Of a stretch of 64,000 bases of DNA, positions 35,572 to 44,462 are shown one piece after another; the first letter of the stretch is position 1, and each line of letters starts with the position of its first letter. The stretch comes from Prescottella equi (lineage in GTDB: Bacteria > Actinomycetota > Actinomycetes > Mycobacteriales > Mycobacteriaceae). The notes beneath the pieces were generated by a model. That model was given only the letters and a program-made list of their open reading frames with translations, had not been told where the DNA came from and did no database searches. Where the stretch lies: NCBI RefSeq assembly GCF_020171745.1, contig NZ_JAIVAH010000017.1, forward strand, positions 186,001 through 250,000. Direction: 5' to 3'. Made by a program: the position numbers and the translations under genes.

Positions 35572-38310
35572 GTGAGCCCCGCAACCACGTCGTCGTCCAC
35601 GACTTCCGCCACCGCCGACGCCTCCGGTTCCGACCGGCCGACGCTGCTGCTCCTCGACGGACACTCGCTGGCCTACCGCGCATTCTTCGCGCTGCCCGCC
35701 GAGAACTTCAAGACGCAGAGTGGTCAGGCGACCAACGCGGTGTACGGCTTCACGTCGATGCTCATCAATCTGCTGCGGGACGAGCAGCCGACGCATGTCG
35801 CGGCCGCGTTCGACGTCTCCCGGCAGACGTTCCGGGCCGAGGCGTTCCCCGAGTACAAGGCCAACCGCAGCAAGACCCCGGACGAGTTCAAGGGTCAGGT
35901 CGAGATCACCAAGGACGTGCTCGCGGCCATGGGGATCCCGGTGATGGCGCTCGAACGTTACGAGGCCGACGACATCATCGCGACGCTCACCACGCAGGCC
36001 ACGGCTCTCGGCTACCGCGTGCTGGTCGTGACCGGTGACCGCGACTCGCTGCAGTTGGTCACCGACGACGTCACGGTGCTCTACCCGCGCAAGGGCGTGT
36101 CCGACCTGACGCGGTTCACCCCCGAAGCTGTCGAGGAGAAATACGGGCTCACCCCGCAGCAGTATCCCGACTACGCGGCGCTGCGCGGCGACCCGAGCGA
36201 CAACCTGCCCGGCATCCCCGGTGTCGGAGAGAAGACTGCCGCCAAGTGGATTCGCGAGTACGGATCGTTCGAGAATCTGGTGAACGAGGTCGACAAGGTG
36301 AAGGGCAAGGTGGGCGAGTCGCTGCGGGCGAACCTGCCCGCGGTGGTCCTCAACCGCCAGCTCACCGAGATGGTGCGCGATGTCCCGCTGCCGTACACGC
36401 CGGATCAGCTGGCGCTCGCGCCGTGGGACCGCGAACGTATCCACGCGCTGTTCGACGACCTCGAGTTCAAGGTGCTGCGCGATCGTCTGTTCGCGACGCT
36501 CAGCTCGGCGGAGCCGGAGGCCGAGGAGGGCTTCGAGGTCAGCGGGCGGGCTCTCGCGCCGGGCGAGGTGGCGGCGTGGATCGTCGAGCACGCGTCGACG
36601 GGGGAGCGGCACGGACTCTCCGTCGTCGGAACGGGTACTCCCTACGGCGGCGACGTGACCGCTGTCGCCATCGCTGCCTCCGACGGTGAGGGGGCCTACA
36701 TCTCCACCACCACGGCGACGCCGGAGGACGAGGCGGCACTCGCAGCCTGGCTCGCCGACGCCGGTCAACCCAAGGCGCTGCACGAGGCCAAGCGGGCGAT
36801 GCACGCGCTGCGCGGACGTGGCTGGACCCTGGCCGGCCTGACCAGCGACACCGCGCTGGCCGCCTACCTGGTGCGTCCGGGGCAGCGCAGCTTCAACCTC
36901 GACGACCTGTCGCTGCGCTACCTCAAGCGTGAGCTGCGCGTGGAAGAGTCGGGGCAGCAGCAGCTTTCGCTGCTGGACGACGAAGAGGCGGCCGACGCCG
37001 AAGCGGCCGAGGGCGAGATCCTGCGCTCGCGAGCCGTCGTCGACCTCGCGGCTGCACTGGACACCGAGCTTGCCGACATCGAGGCGGCCGGGCTGCTCGC
37101 GGACATGGAACTGCCGCTACTCGGGGTGCTCGCCGACCTGGAGTCGACGGGCATCGCGGTCGACACCACGCACCTGCACGACCTGCAGTCGGCGTTCGCC
37201 GCCCGCGTCGCCGAGGCGGCCGAGGCGGCCTACGCGGTGATCGGCAAGCAGATCAACCTGGGTTCGCCGAAGCAGCTGCAGGTTGTGCTGTTCGACGAGC
37301 TCGACATGCCGAAGACCAAGAAGACGAAGACCGGCTACACCACCGACGCCGACGCGCTGCAGTCGCTGTTCGAGAAGACGCAGCACCCGTTCCTCGAGCA
37401 CCTGCTCGAGCACCGCGACGCGACGCGTCTGAAAGTCACCGTCGACGGCCTGCTCAAGACGGTCGCCGAGGACGGCCGGATCCACACCACGTTCAACCAG
37501 ACCGTGGCCGCGACCGGGCGCCTGTCGTCGACCGAGCCGAATCTGCAGAACATCCCGGTCCGCACCGATGCGGGCCGGCAGATCCGCGACGGGTTCGTTG
37601 TCGGCGAGGGCTACGAGACGCTCCTGACCGCCGACTACAGCCAGATCGAGATGCGGATCATGGCGCACCTGTCGGGCGACGAGGGACTGATCGAGGCGTT
37701 CAACACCGGCGAGGACCTGCACAGCTTCGTCGGCTCGCGCGCGTTCGGCGTGCCGATGGACGAGGTCACCCCGGAACTGCGGCGCCGGGTCAAGGCGATG
37801 TCGTACGGACTCGCCTACGGGCTCAGCGCATTCGGTCTGGCCGCGCAGCTGAAGATCTCCACCGACGAGGCCCGTCAGCAGATGGACGCGTACTTCGCGC
37901 GCTTCGGCGGCGTCCGGGACTACCTGCACGAGGTCGTCGAGCAGGCGCGCAAGGTCGGTTACACCGAAACCCTGTTCGGACGCCGCCGCTACCTGCCGGA
38001 CCTCAACAGCGACAACCGGCAGCGCCGCGAGGTGGCCGAGCGGGCCGCCCTCAACGCACCCATCCAGGGCACGGCCGCTGACATCATCAAGGTCGCGATG
38101 ATCGACGTGCAGCGTTCGCTGCAGGACTCCGGGCTGGCCTCGCGGATGCTGCTCCAGGTCCACGACGAACTCGTCCTCGAGGTCGCGGCGGGCGAACGCG
38201 AGCGGGTCGAGGCACTGGTGCGGGAGAAGATGGCGTCGGCAATCGAACTGTCGGTGCCGCTCGAGGTGTCAGTAGGTACCGGACGCAGCTGGGACGCGGC
38301 GGCGCACTGA
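35572..38310 (+). CDS. polA: DNA polymerase I
   Basis: 912 residues. A 5'-3' exonuclease domain spans 20-310 (LLLDGHSLAYRAFFALP, YEADDIIATL, VTGDRDSLQLV). The central proofreading-like domain (about 320-510) lacks the catalytic Asp/Glu set, as in other actinobacteria. The polymerase domain holds motif A TADYSQIEMRIMAHLSGDE, the O-helix RRRVKAMSYGLAYGLSAFG and motif C LLQVHDELVLEV. It works in repair and Okazaki fragment maturation. GTG at 35572; the frame extends upstream but the leaderless -10 fixes the start. Confidence 0.96.
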   Translation: MSPATTSSSTTSATADASGSDRPTLLLLDGHSLAYRAFFALPAENFKTQSGQATNAVYGFTSMLINLLRDEQPTHVAAAFDVSRQTFRAEAFPEYKANRSKTPDEFKGQVEITKDVLAAMGIPVMALERYEADDIIATLTTQATALGYRVLVVTGDRDSLQLVTDDVTVLYPRKGVSDLTRFTPEAVEEKYGLTPQQYPDYAALRGDPSDNLPGIPGVGEKTAAKWIREYGSFENLVNEVDKVKGKVGESLRANLPAVVLNRQLTEMVRDVPLPYTPDQLALAPWDRERIHALFDDLEFKVLRDRLFATLSSAEPEAEEGFEVSGRALAPGEVAAWIVEHASTGERHGLSVVGTGTPYGGDVTAVAIAASDGEGAYISTTTATPEDEAALAAWLADAGQPKALHEAKRAMHALRGRGWTLAGLTSDTALAAYLVRPGQRSFNLDDLSLRYLKRELRVEESGQQQLSLLDDEEAADAEAAEGEILRSRAVVDLAAALDTELADIEAAGLLADMELPLLGVLADLESTGIAVDTTHLHDLQSAFAARVAEAAEAAYAVIGKQINLGSPKQLQVVLFDELDMPKTKKTKTGYTTDADALQSLFEKTQHPFLEHLLEHRDATRLKVTVDGLLKTVAEDGRIHTTFNQTVAATGRLSSTEPNLQNIPVRTDAGRQIRDGFVVGEGYETLLTADYSQIEMRIMAHLSGDEGLIEAFNTGEDLHSFVGSRAFGVPMDEVTPELRRRVKAMSYGLAYGLSAFGLAAQLKISTDEARQQMDAYFARFGGVRDYLHEVVEQARKVGYTETLFGRRRYLPDLNSDNRQRREVAERAALNAPIQGTAADIIKVAMIDVQRSLQDSGLASRMLLQVHDELVLEVAAGERERVEALVREKMASAIELSVPLEVSVGTGRSWDAAAH

Positions 38311-38317
38311 CGGAAAA

Positions 38318-38356
38318 GGGACGCCGGGCGCACCGAATCGGTGCGCCCGGCGTCCC
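38318..38356. terminator. bidirectional terminator of polA and thioredoxin
   Basis: Perfect 18-bp stem (38318-38335 with 38339-38356), 3-nt loop. On the minus strand it is followed by TTTTCC, making it a good intrinsic terminator for the thioredoxin gene; polA converges on it. Confidence 0.9.
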
Positions 38357-38378
38357 TCGGGGTCCGTGGCGTGCGGGG

Positions 38379-38744
38379 TCAGTTGCCCGACTGCGCCGCG
38401 ATCTCCGCGCGGACGGCATCCATGTCGAGAGCCTTGACCTGGGTGATCAGGTCCTCGAGAGCTGCCGGCGGCAGCGCGCCCGCCTGATTGAACACGAGAA
38501 CGCCCTGGCGGAACGCCATGATCGTGGGGATCGAGCGGATGCCGGCGCCCGCGGCGAACTCCTGCTCCGCCTCGGTGTCCATCTTGCCGTGCACGACGTC
38601 GGGGTGCTTCTCCGCCGACGCTTCGAACGTCGGGGCGAAGTTGCGGCACGGGCCGCACCACGACGCCCAGAAGTCGATGAGGACGATGTCGTTGTCCTCG
38701 ACGGTCTGCTTGAAGTTCTGCTGGGTGAGGGTCTGGGTAGCCAC
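38379..38744 (-). CDS. thioredoxin
   Basis: 121 residues with the active site WCGPC in IDFWASWCGPCRNFAPTFE and the cis-Pro loop in RSIPTIMAF. The C-terminal extension of about 12 residues (DAVRAEIAAQ) follows the fold. Cytoplasmic disulfide reductant; it could serve the Bcp peroxiredoxin of this window. GTG at 38744 with AAGGA upstream. Confidence 0.95.
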   Translation of the reverse strand: MATQTLTQQNFKQTVEDNDIVLIDFWASWCGPCRNFAPTFEASAEKHPDVVHGKMDTEAEQEFAAGAGIRSIPTIMAFRQGVLVFNQAGALPPAALEDLITQVKALDMDAVRAEIAAQSGN

Positions 38745-38865
38745 GAAGGGTCCTTTCCGGGGGAGTCGTCATCGATGTCCGGTGATTGGCCGGTACAACG
38801 CTCCATCGGCCGGAATTCTTCCGTATCGCGGATCGGCGCTGGTCCCCGTGGTCTGTTTCCGCTGA

Positions 38866-39393
38866 TCAAGGGTGACGTGTGATTCGCCACTCACGCTTGT
38901 TGTCCGAGTCCCACCGTCGGATCCCCGCCGACGTGCCTACGACGTCGCGGCTGCCGGCGCGGGTGACGACGACGGCCGTGCCGAGATCGGTCGACTGGAT
39001 GCGCCGCGACAGCGTGACGTGCGGCGTCCATTCCCCCGGCACGATGTGTGGGGGTACCCCCTCACAGTCCGCGATGAGTTCGTAGACGATCCGCTGCAGG
39101 GTGAGCAGTTCGGTTGTCGGCACCACCAGGCGGGCGAGCGTGAGCCGGCGGCCACCGAACACCACGACCCCGCCCAGCCGGATCGGGAGCGGCGCCGACG
39201 GCAGCTCCCGCACGAGCGCGTCCTCGACGTCGTCGGGAATGTGGCTCGCGACCCCCATCGTGACGTGCGGCCGGTTCGATTCCGCGGTGATGCGGTCCTG
39301 ACTGGGTAGGCGCGCGGACGAGAGCCGGCGCCATTCGGTACGAACGGTTGCGTCGATGTCGCGGTCGAGCAGCAACTCCACGGACTGGACCAT
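38866..39393 (-). CDS. 2H phosphoesterase / 2'-5' RNA ligase family protein
   Basis: 175 residues. The two HxT motifs are HVTMGVA (near 43) and HVTLSRR (near 124), about 80 residues apart as in the 2H superfamily. Probable cyclic phosphodiesterase acting on RNA ends. The ATG at 39393 matches the family start MVQSVELLLD; the longer frame upstream is antisense to the divergent dehydrogenase gene. The two starts lie close together, so the promoters must overlap. Confidence 0.85.
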   Translation of the reverse strand: MVQSVELLLDRDIDATVRTEWRRLSSARLPSQDRITAESNRPHVTMGVASHIPDDVEDALVRELPSAPLPIRLGGVVVFGGRRLTLARLVVPTTELLTLQRIVYELIADCEGVPPHIVPGEWTPHVTLSRRIQSTDLGTAVVVTRAGSRDVVGTSAGIRRWDSDNKREWRITRHP

Positions 39394-39412
39394 CGTGAGT
39401 AATGATTGTCGC

Positions 39413-40510
39413 GTGGGGAGCCTCAGTGCAGGAGATTTGCGGAATCTGTGTCTCGGTTCGTTGCAGGGCGACGGCATCGGGCGCGAGATCGTGCCTGCGA
39501 CCCGCGACGTCGTCGACGCGGCGATGTCGGCGGCGGGACTCCCGGAAGTGGAGTGGGTGCCGTTGCCGATCGGGTTCGACGCGATCGAGTCGCACGGGAC
39601 TCCGATGCCGGAGAGCACCCTCGTCGCGCTGGCAGAACTGGACTCGTGGATCCTCGGCCCGCACGACAGCGCGTCCTACCCCGATCCGTTCCAGATGCAA
39701 CTGACCCCGGGCGGTGCGATCCGCAAACGCTTCGACCTGTACGCCAACATCCGTCCGGCGCGGGCACTGCCCGGGGTGCGCGCGGTCTCGTCGCGCATGG
39801 ATCTGGTCATCGTGCGGGAGAACACCGAAGGGTTCTACGCCGACCGCAACATGTTCGCGGGCAGCGGCGAGTTCATGCCGACACCGGACGTGGCGATGGC
39901 CGTCGGGGTGGTGACGCGGCAGGCGTGCGAACGCATCGCCCACACCGCCTTCGGTCTCGCGCGGCGTCGGCGCAAGCGCGTCACCGTGGTGCACAAGGCG
40001 AACGTGCTCGCCACGACCACCGGTCTGTTCCGCGATGTGTGCCGCGATGTCGGCACGCACTATCCGGACGTCCACCTCGACGACGAACACGTCGACGCGA
40101 TGGCCGCTTACCTGGTTCGGCACGGGGAGGAATACGACGTCGTCGTCACCGAGAACATGTTCGGCGACATCCTGTCCGATCTGGCCGCGGAGTTGTCGGG
40201 ATCGCTCGGGACCGCCGCCTCCATCAACGCCTCCGAGACGAAGGCGATGGCGCAGGCCGCGCACGGCGCGGCCCCGGACATCTCGGGACGCAACCGCGCC
40301 AACCCCATCGCGCTCTTCCTGTCGACGGCGATGCTCCTCGACTGGATCGCGGCCCGGCGGAACGAACCGGGCTTCGCCGCCGCGGCCGGCCGGATCCGCA
40401 GTGCCGTCGAGCGCACCGTCGAGGCGGGCGTCGCCACCGCCGACCTCGGTGGGCTGGCGTCGACGAGCGAGTTCACCGAAACCGTGATCGCGCGGGTGTT
40501 CCGGCGATGA
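39413..40510 (+). CDS. isocitrate/isopropylmalate dehydrogenase family protein
   Basis: 365 residues of the NAD-dependent beta-decarboxylating dehydrogenase family: LQGDGIGREIVPATRDV, LDLVIVRENTEGFYADR (tartrate/isopropylmalate-type substrate loop), the catalytic Lys in VTVVHKANVL and the metal-binding ENMFGDILSDLAAELSGSLG. Closest in style to tartrate dehydrogenase/LeuB-like paralogues; the housekeeping LeuB is probably elsewhere. The start is uncertain: GTG at 39413 or 39395, neither with a ribosome site; a TAATGA box 7 bp before 39413 favours a leaderless GTG. Confidence 0.85.
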   Translation: MGSLSAGDLRNLCLGSLQGDGIGREIVPATRDVVDAAMSAAGLPEVEWVPLPIGFDAIESHGTPMPESTLVALAELDSWILGPHDSASYPDPFQMQLTPGGAIRKRFDLYANIRPARALPGVRAVSSRMDLVIVRENTEGFYADRNMFAGSGEFMPTPDVAMAVGVVTRQACERIAHTAFGLARRRRKRVTVVHKANVLATTTGLFRDVCRDVGTHYPDVHLDDEHVDAMAAYLVRHGEEYDVVVTENMFGDILSDLAAELSGSLGTAASINASETKAMAQAAHGAAPDISGRNRANPIALFLSTAMLLDWIAARRNEPGFAAAAGRIRSAVERTVEAGVATADLGGLASTSEFTETVIARVFRR

Positions 40511-40606
40511 ACGGAGTCAGATGAACGGGGTCAACTGCCGAGCTACGGGGTCGCTGAAACAGTAGGGTTTTCCCAGGCCGGTTCCGGGGTGACGGGAGGA
40601 GGCGTG

Positions 40607-41527
40607 ATGTTCGGAAGAACACCTGTCGCCTCGCGACGCTCACGTGCCACCCGGGGGATCGTCAGCGCTCTGCTCGCCGGCACGATGCTGGTTGCGGCCG
40701 GCTGTGTCACCAACAACGAAGGCCTCGTCCCGGTGGTGTCCGGCGTCGAGGTGCAGCGGGTGCCCGCCATTGCCGACCAACTGCCGGCGCCGATCGCGGC
40801 GTCCGGGCGTCTCGTCGTCGGGGTCAACGTTCCCTACGCGCCCAACGAGTTCAAGGACGAGGAAGGCCGCATCGTCGGCTTCGACGTCGATCTGATGAAT
40901 GCCGTCGGCCAGGTGCTCGGGGTGACCGCCGACTTCAAGCAGGCCGATTTCGACAAGATCATCCCCGCGGTCCAGGCCGGAACCTTCAACGTCGGAATGT
41001 CGTCGTTCACCGACACCCTCGAACGGGAGAAGTCCGTCGACTTCGTCACCTACTACAGCGCCGGCGTGCAGTGGGCCCAGCGGCCCGGCGACGACATCGA
41101 CCCCAACGACGCGTGCGGACTGCGGGTCGGGGTGCAGACCACCACCATCGAGGACATCGAGGAAGTTCCCGCCAAGAGCGACGCGTGCGTTGCCGCGGGA
41201 AAGCCACCGATCGAGAAGGTCAAGTACGACAGCCAGGACGACGTCGCGAACGCGCTGATCCTCGGCCGGATCGACGCGCTGTCCGCGGATTCGCCCGTCA
41301 CCGCGTACGCGATCAAGCGCAGTGACGGCCGCATCGTGCCCGCGGGCGAGGTGTTCGACTCGGCGCCGTACGGGTGGGTGGTCGCGAAGGGATCGCCGCT
41401 CGCCCCGGTGCTGCAGCAGGCGATGCAGTACCTGATCGACGGTGGTCAGTACCGGCAGATCGCCGAGGCGTGGGGCGTCGAGGCCGGCCTGATCGAGACG
41501 TCGGTCGTCAACGGCGCGACGAGCTGA
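40607..41527 (+). CDS. glutamate-type ABC transporter substrate-binding lipoprotein
   Basis: 306 residues. Lipoprotein signal with lipobox VAAGC at about 31-35. The mature protein is a type 3 solute-binding fold: GRLVVGVNVPYAPNEFKDEE, FDVDLMNAVGQVLGV, AGTFNVGMSSFTDTLERE, ending in QYRQIAEAWGVE. It captures glutamate, glutamine or a related polar amino acid outside the membrane. ATG at 40607 with GGGAGGAGG upstream. First gene of a three-gene uptake operon. Confidence 0.9.
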   Translation: MFGRTPVASRRSRATRGIVSALLAGTMLVAAGCVTNNEGLVPVVSGVEVQRVPAIADQLPAPIAASGRLVVGVNVPYAPNEFKDEEGRIVGFDVDLMNAVGQVLGVTADFKQADFDKIIPAVQAGTFNVGMSSFTDTLEREKSVDFVTYYSAGVQWAQRPGDDIDPNDACGLRVGVQTTTIEDIEEVPAKSDACVAAGKPPIEKVKYDSQDDVANALILGRIDALSADSPVTAYAIKRSDGRIVPAGEVFDSAPYGWVVAKGSPLAPVLQQAMQYLIDGGQYRQIAEAWGVEAGLIETSVVNGATS

Positions 41528-41546
41528 GGGTAGGAGGCGAGAAGGC

Positions 41547-42536
41547 ATGGCATCCAGCGTGAATCGGAACCCCGACGACGTCTCGGCTACCGAGCCGGAA
41601 CCGATCGAGGCCGTTCCCCTCCGGCACCCCGGCCGCTGGATCGCGGCGGTGATCGTGCTCGTCTTGTTCGGGCTGTTCGTCTACGGTGCCGCGACCAACG
41701 ACGCCTTCGATTGGGATGTCTACGGCCAGTATCTGTTCGACAAGCGCATCACCGCGGCAGCGTGGACGACCATCCAGATGACCGTTCTCGCGATGGTGAT
41801 CGCCATCGTGCTCGGCGTGATCCTCGCGGTGATGCGGCTGTCGCCGAATCCCGTTCTGCGATCGGCTGCTTGGGTGTACCTGTGGGTGTTCCGGGGTACC
41901 CCGGTGTACGTGCAGTTGGTGTTCTGGGGGCTGTTTCCCTCGATCTACAAGACGATCGACCTCGGTATCCCCTTCGTGGTCCAGTTCGCCAGCATCGACC
42001 TGCAGTCGACACTGGCGAACGCCTTCCTCTTCGCGGTGATCGGTCTCGGACTCAACGAAGCCGCCTACATGGCCGAGATCGTCCGCGCCGGCGTCAGTTC
42101 GGTGAGCGAGGGGCAGACGGAGGCGTCGACCGCGCTGGGAATGTCCTGGGCGCAGACGATGCGCCGCACCGTGCTCCCGCAGGCGATGCGAGTGATCATC
42201 CCGCCGACCGGCAACGAGGTGATCAGCATGCTCAAGACCACCTCGCTCGTGAGCGCGGTGCCGTTCAGCGGTGAGCTGTACGGACGGGCCCGGGACATCT
42301 CCGGCGCGAACTTCTATCCGATCCCGTTGCTGCTGGTCGCCGCCACCTGGTACCTCGTGATCACGAGCATCCTCATGATCGGCCAGTACTACCTCGAGCG
42401 GTACTACTCGAAGGGCGCGTCGCGCACGCTGACCGCGCGGCAGTTGCAGGCACTCGCCGATGCCCAGGGACGTCCGATCGTGATCACGCCGGACGCCGAC
42501 ACCCCGCCCGAACCGCCGGGAGGAGAACGCAAATGA
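41547..42536 (+). CDS. amino-acid ABC transporter permease
   Basis: 329 residues. A HisM/GlnP-type permease with an N-terminal TM helix ([17 protein letters not shown]), then the core ([20 protein letters not shown]) and the EAA-type coupling loop [19 protein letters not shown]. Only one permease is encoded, so it probably works as a homodimer. ATG at 41547 with GTAGGAGG upstream, 19 bp after the binding-protein stop. Its stop overlaps the ATPase start as ATGA. The tail is Pro/Asp-rich. Confidence 0.92.
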   Translation: MASSVNRNPDDVSATEPEPIEAVPLRHPGRWIAAVIVLVLFGLFVYGAATNDAFDWDVYGQYLFDKRITAAAWTTIQMTVLAMVIAIVLGVILAVMRLSPNPVLRSAAWVYLWVFRGTPVYVQLVFWGLFPSIYKTIDLGIPFVVQFASIDLQSTLANAFLFAVIGLGLNEAAYMAEIVRAGVSSVSEGQTEASTALGMSWAQTMRRTVLPQAMRVIIPPTGNEVISMLKTTSLVSAVPFSGELYGRARDISGANFYPIPLLLVAATWYLVITSILMIGQYYLERYYSKGASRTLTARQLQALADAQGRPIVITPDADTPPEPPGGERK

Positions 42537-43294
42537 CGCCGATGGTGAAGGCCGACCAGGTCTGCAAGAACTACGGTGCGCTGAAGGTGCTGCGCGGCGT
42601 CTCCCTCGAGGTCGAGCGAGGTCAGGTGCTGTGCCTCGTCGGGCCGTCGGGTTCGGGCAAGTCGACGTTCCTGCGCTGCATCAACCACCTCGAGCGGGTC
42701 AACGCCGGCAGGCTCTACGTCGACGGTGAACTCGTGGGGTACTCGGAGCGCGGCGACAAACTGTACGAACTGAGCCCGCGGGCGGCCGCGAAGCAGCGAC
42801 GCGACATCGGCATGGTTTTCCAGCACTTCAACCTGTTCCCGCACCGCACGGCGCTCGAGAACATCGTCGAGGCGCCCATCCAGGTCAAGAAGGTGTCGCG
42901 TACCAAGGCGACTGCGCGGGCCCGGGATCTGCTCGACCAGGTGGGGCTGTCGGACAAGGCCGACGCCTATCCCGCCCAGCTGTCCGGGGGGCAGCAACAA
43001 CGAGTTGCGATCGCGCGGGCCCTGGCGATGGACCCCAAGCTCATGCTGTTCGACGAGCCCACGTCGGCGCTCGATCCCGAACTGGTCGGCGAGGTCCTCG
43101 GCGTCATGAAGAACCTCGCGAAGGAGGGCATGACGATGGTCGTGGTCACCCACGAGATGGGCTTCGCGCGGGAGGTCGCCGACCAGTTGGTGTTCATGGA
43201 CGGCGGGGTCGTCGTCGAAGCGGGGGAGCCGCGCGATCTGCTGGCCAACCCCCGTCACGACCGGACCAAGGCGTTCCTGTCCAAGCTGCTGTGA
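42533..43294 (+). CDS. amino-acid ABC transporter ATP-binding protein
   Basis: 253 residues. Walker [11 protein letters not shown]-loop [11 protein letters not shown], signature [16 protein letters not shown], Walker [13 protein letters not shown] and switch His in [10 protein letters not shown]: the polar-amino-acid GlnQ/HisP class. A 10-residue insertion ([13 protein letters not shown]) lies before the Q-loop. Energises the uptake of the substrate bound by the upstream lipoprotein. Coupled to the permease by a 4-bp overlap. Confidence 0.95.
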   Translation: MTPMVKADQVCKNYGALKVLRGVSLEVERGQVLCLVGPSGSGKSTFLRCINHLERVNAGRLYVDGELVGYSERGDKLYELSPRAAAKQRRDIGMVFQHFNLFPHRTALENIVEAPIQVKKVSRTKATARARDLLDQVGLSDKADAYPAQLSGGQQQRVAIARALAMDPKLMLFDEPTSALDPELVGEVLGVMKNLAKEGMTMVVVTHEMGFAREVADQLVFMDGGVVVEAGEPRDLLANPRHDRTKAFLSKLL

Positions 43295-43313
43295 CGGCGG
43301 TAGCCGTCGTGTG

Positions 43314-44162
43314 TCAGGCCGGCTTGCGGGTGACGAAGATCGCGGTGCCCGGGAACAGCTGACCGCGCAGCGGGCTCCACTGTCCCCACTCGCGGTCGAG
43401 CCATTCGGGCCATTCCGGCTCGATGATGTCGCGCACCTCGAGGCCCGCGGCGACGGCCTCGCGGACGCGATCGCCGATCGTGCGGTGGTGCTCGACGTAT
43501 GTCGGCACGCCGTCGTCGTCGACCTCGACGTACGGCGTGCGATCGAAGTAGGGGAGCGTCGCGGTGAGACCGCGCGGTCCGGGATCGTCGGGGAAGATCC
43601 AGCGGATCGGATGGTTGACCGCGAAAACCCACAGCCCGCCCGGGCGCAGCACACGCGCCACCTCGGCCATCACCCGCGCCGAATCCGCGACGAACGGAAC
43701 CGCCCCGAAAGCCGAACACGCGGCGTCGAAGCTCTCGTCACGGAACGGGAGCGATTCGGCGCCGGCCTGGACCAGGGGCACTCGCCCGCCGGTCTCGTCC
43801 ATCGCCGCGACTCCGCGTGCCAGCATTCCCATCGACAGATCCAGGCCGACCGCGTCCGCGCCGTGTGACGCGAGCCACCGGGCGCACGGAGCCGACCCGC
43901 ACCCCACCTCGAGGATGCGCTTGCCGGCGACGTCCCCGAGGAGCTGGACGTCACCCTCGTGCAGTCCCTCCGGGCACCACACGAACTCGCCGGCGCTCGA
44001 GTCGACTCCCAGGAACTCGCCGTGCGTGCGGTGGTAGTCGTCGGCGTCGGCGTCCCACCACGCCCGGCTGGCCCGTTCGCTCGCCTCCGACCCGATCCGG
44101 GTGCGGGCGACCCCACTGGTCCCGAGGGTGGAGATGGCGGCGGCGTGTCGATCGTCGGACAT
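43314..44162 (-). CDS. class I SAM-dependent methyltransferase
   Basis: 282 residues. Rossmann SAM motif I ILEVGCGSAPCARWL, motif II GLDLSMGML, QAGAESLPFRDESFD and motif IV-V VLRPGGLWVFAVNHP. The N-terminus has RAWWDADADDYHRTHGEFLG, typical of a family conserved beside rpsA in mycolic-acid bacteria. Substrate unknown. The ATG at 44162 is favoured by a TAGGCT box 8 bp upstream and no ribosome site, suggesting a leaderless message; a TTG at 44171 is possible but would fall inside the -10. Confidence 0.88.
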   Translation of the reverse strand: MSDDRHAAAISTLGTSGVARTRIGSEASERASRAWWDADADDYHRTHGEFLGVDSSAGEFVWCPEGLHEGDVQLLGDVAGKRILEVGCGSAPCARWLASHGADAVGLDLSMGMLARGVAAMDETGGRVPLVQAGAESLPFRDESFDAACSAFGAVPFVADSARVMAEVARVLRPGGLWVFAVNHPIRWIFPDDPGPRGLTATLPYFDRTPYVEVDDDGVPTYVEHHRTIGDRVREAVAAGLEVRDIIEPEWPEWLDREWGQWSPLRGQLFPGTAIFVTRKPA

Positions 44163-44170
44163 GGAGGTCA

Positions 44171-44176
44171 AGCCTA
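44171..44176 (-). promoter_or_regulatory. candidate -10 of the methyltransferase (leaderless)
   Basis: TAGGCT on the minus strand, 8 bp before the ATG at 44162. Confidence 0.4.
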
Positions 44177-44243
44177 GATGTCGGGTCGGGAACGGCGCCT
44201 GCCCGCCCGGTATCGATCGCGGCCGGGTCGGTGACGGCAGGGT

Positions 44244-44273
44244 TTGCCCAGCTAGCCGTAGGTCGCGTACCCT
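44244..44273 (+). promoter_or_regulatory. candidate rpsA promoter
   Basis: TTGCCC, 18 bp, TACCCT, which would give a 5' leader of about 180 nt before the rpsA ATG. A long leader is common for ribosomal protein genes; no known motif was recognised in it. Confidence 0.4.
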
Positions 44274-44462
44274 GTTGCTCGCGAGTGTCTTCGGCGTGGA
44301 TCACCACCGGTCGAAGTTTGGTCGGTGGAGCCGGCGGAAGACCTCGTGGTGGACCGGAAGATCGGTCGGATCCGGCATTTTGTCGGAACGTACGGCATTC
44401 CGATCCGCCTGTCTGACAAACACCATCAACCGACTAACAACCCGTCCGGAGCAACTCAACAC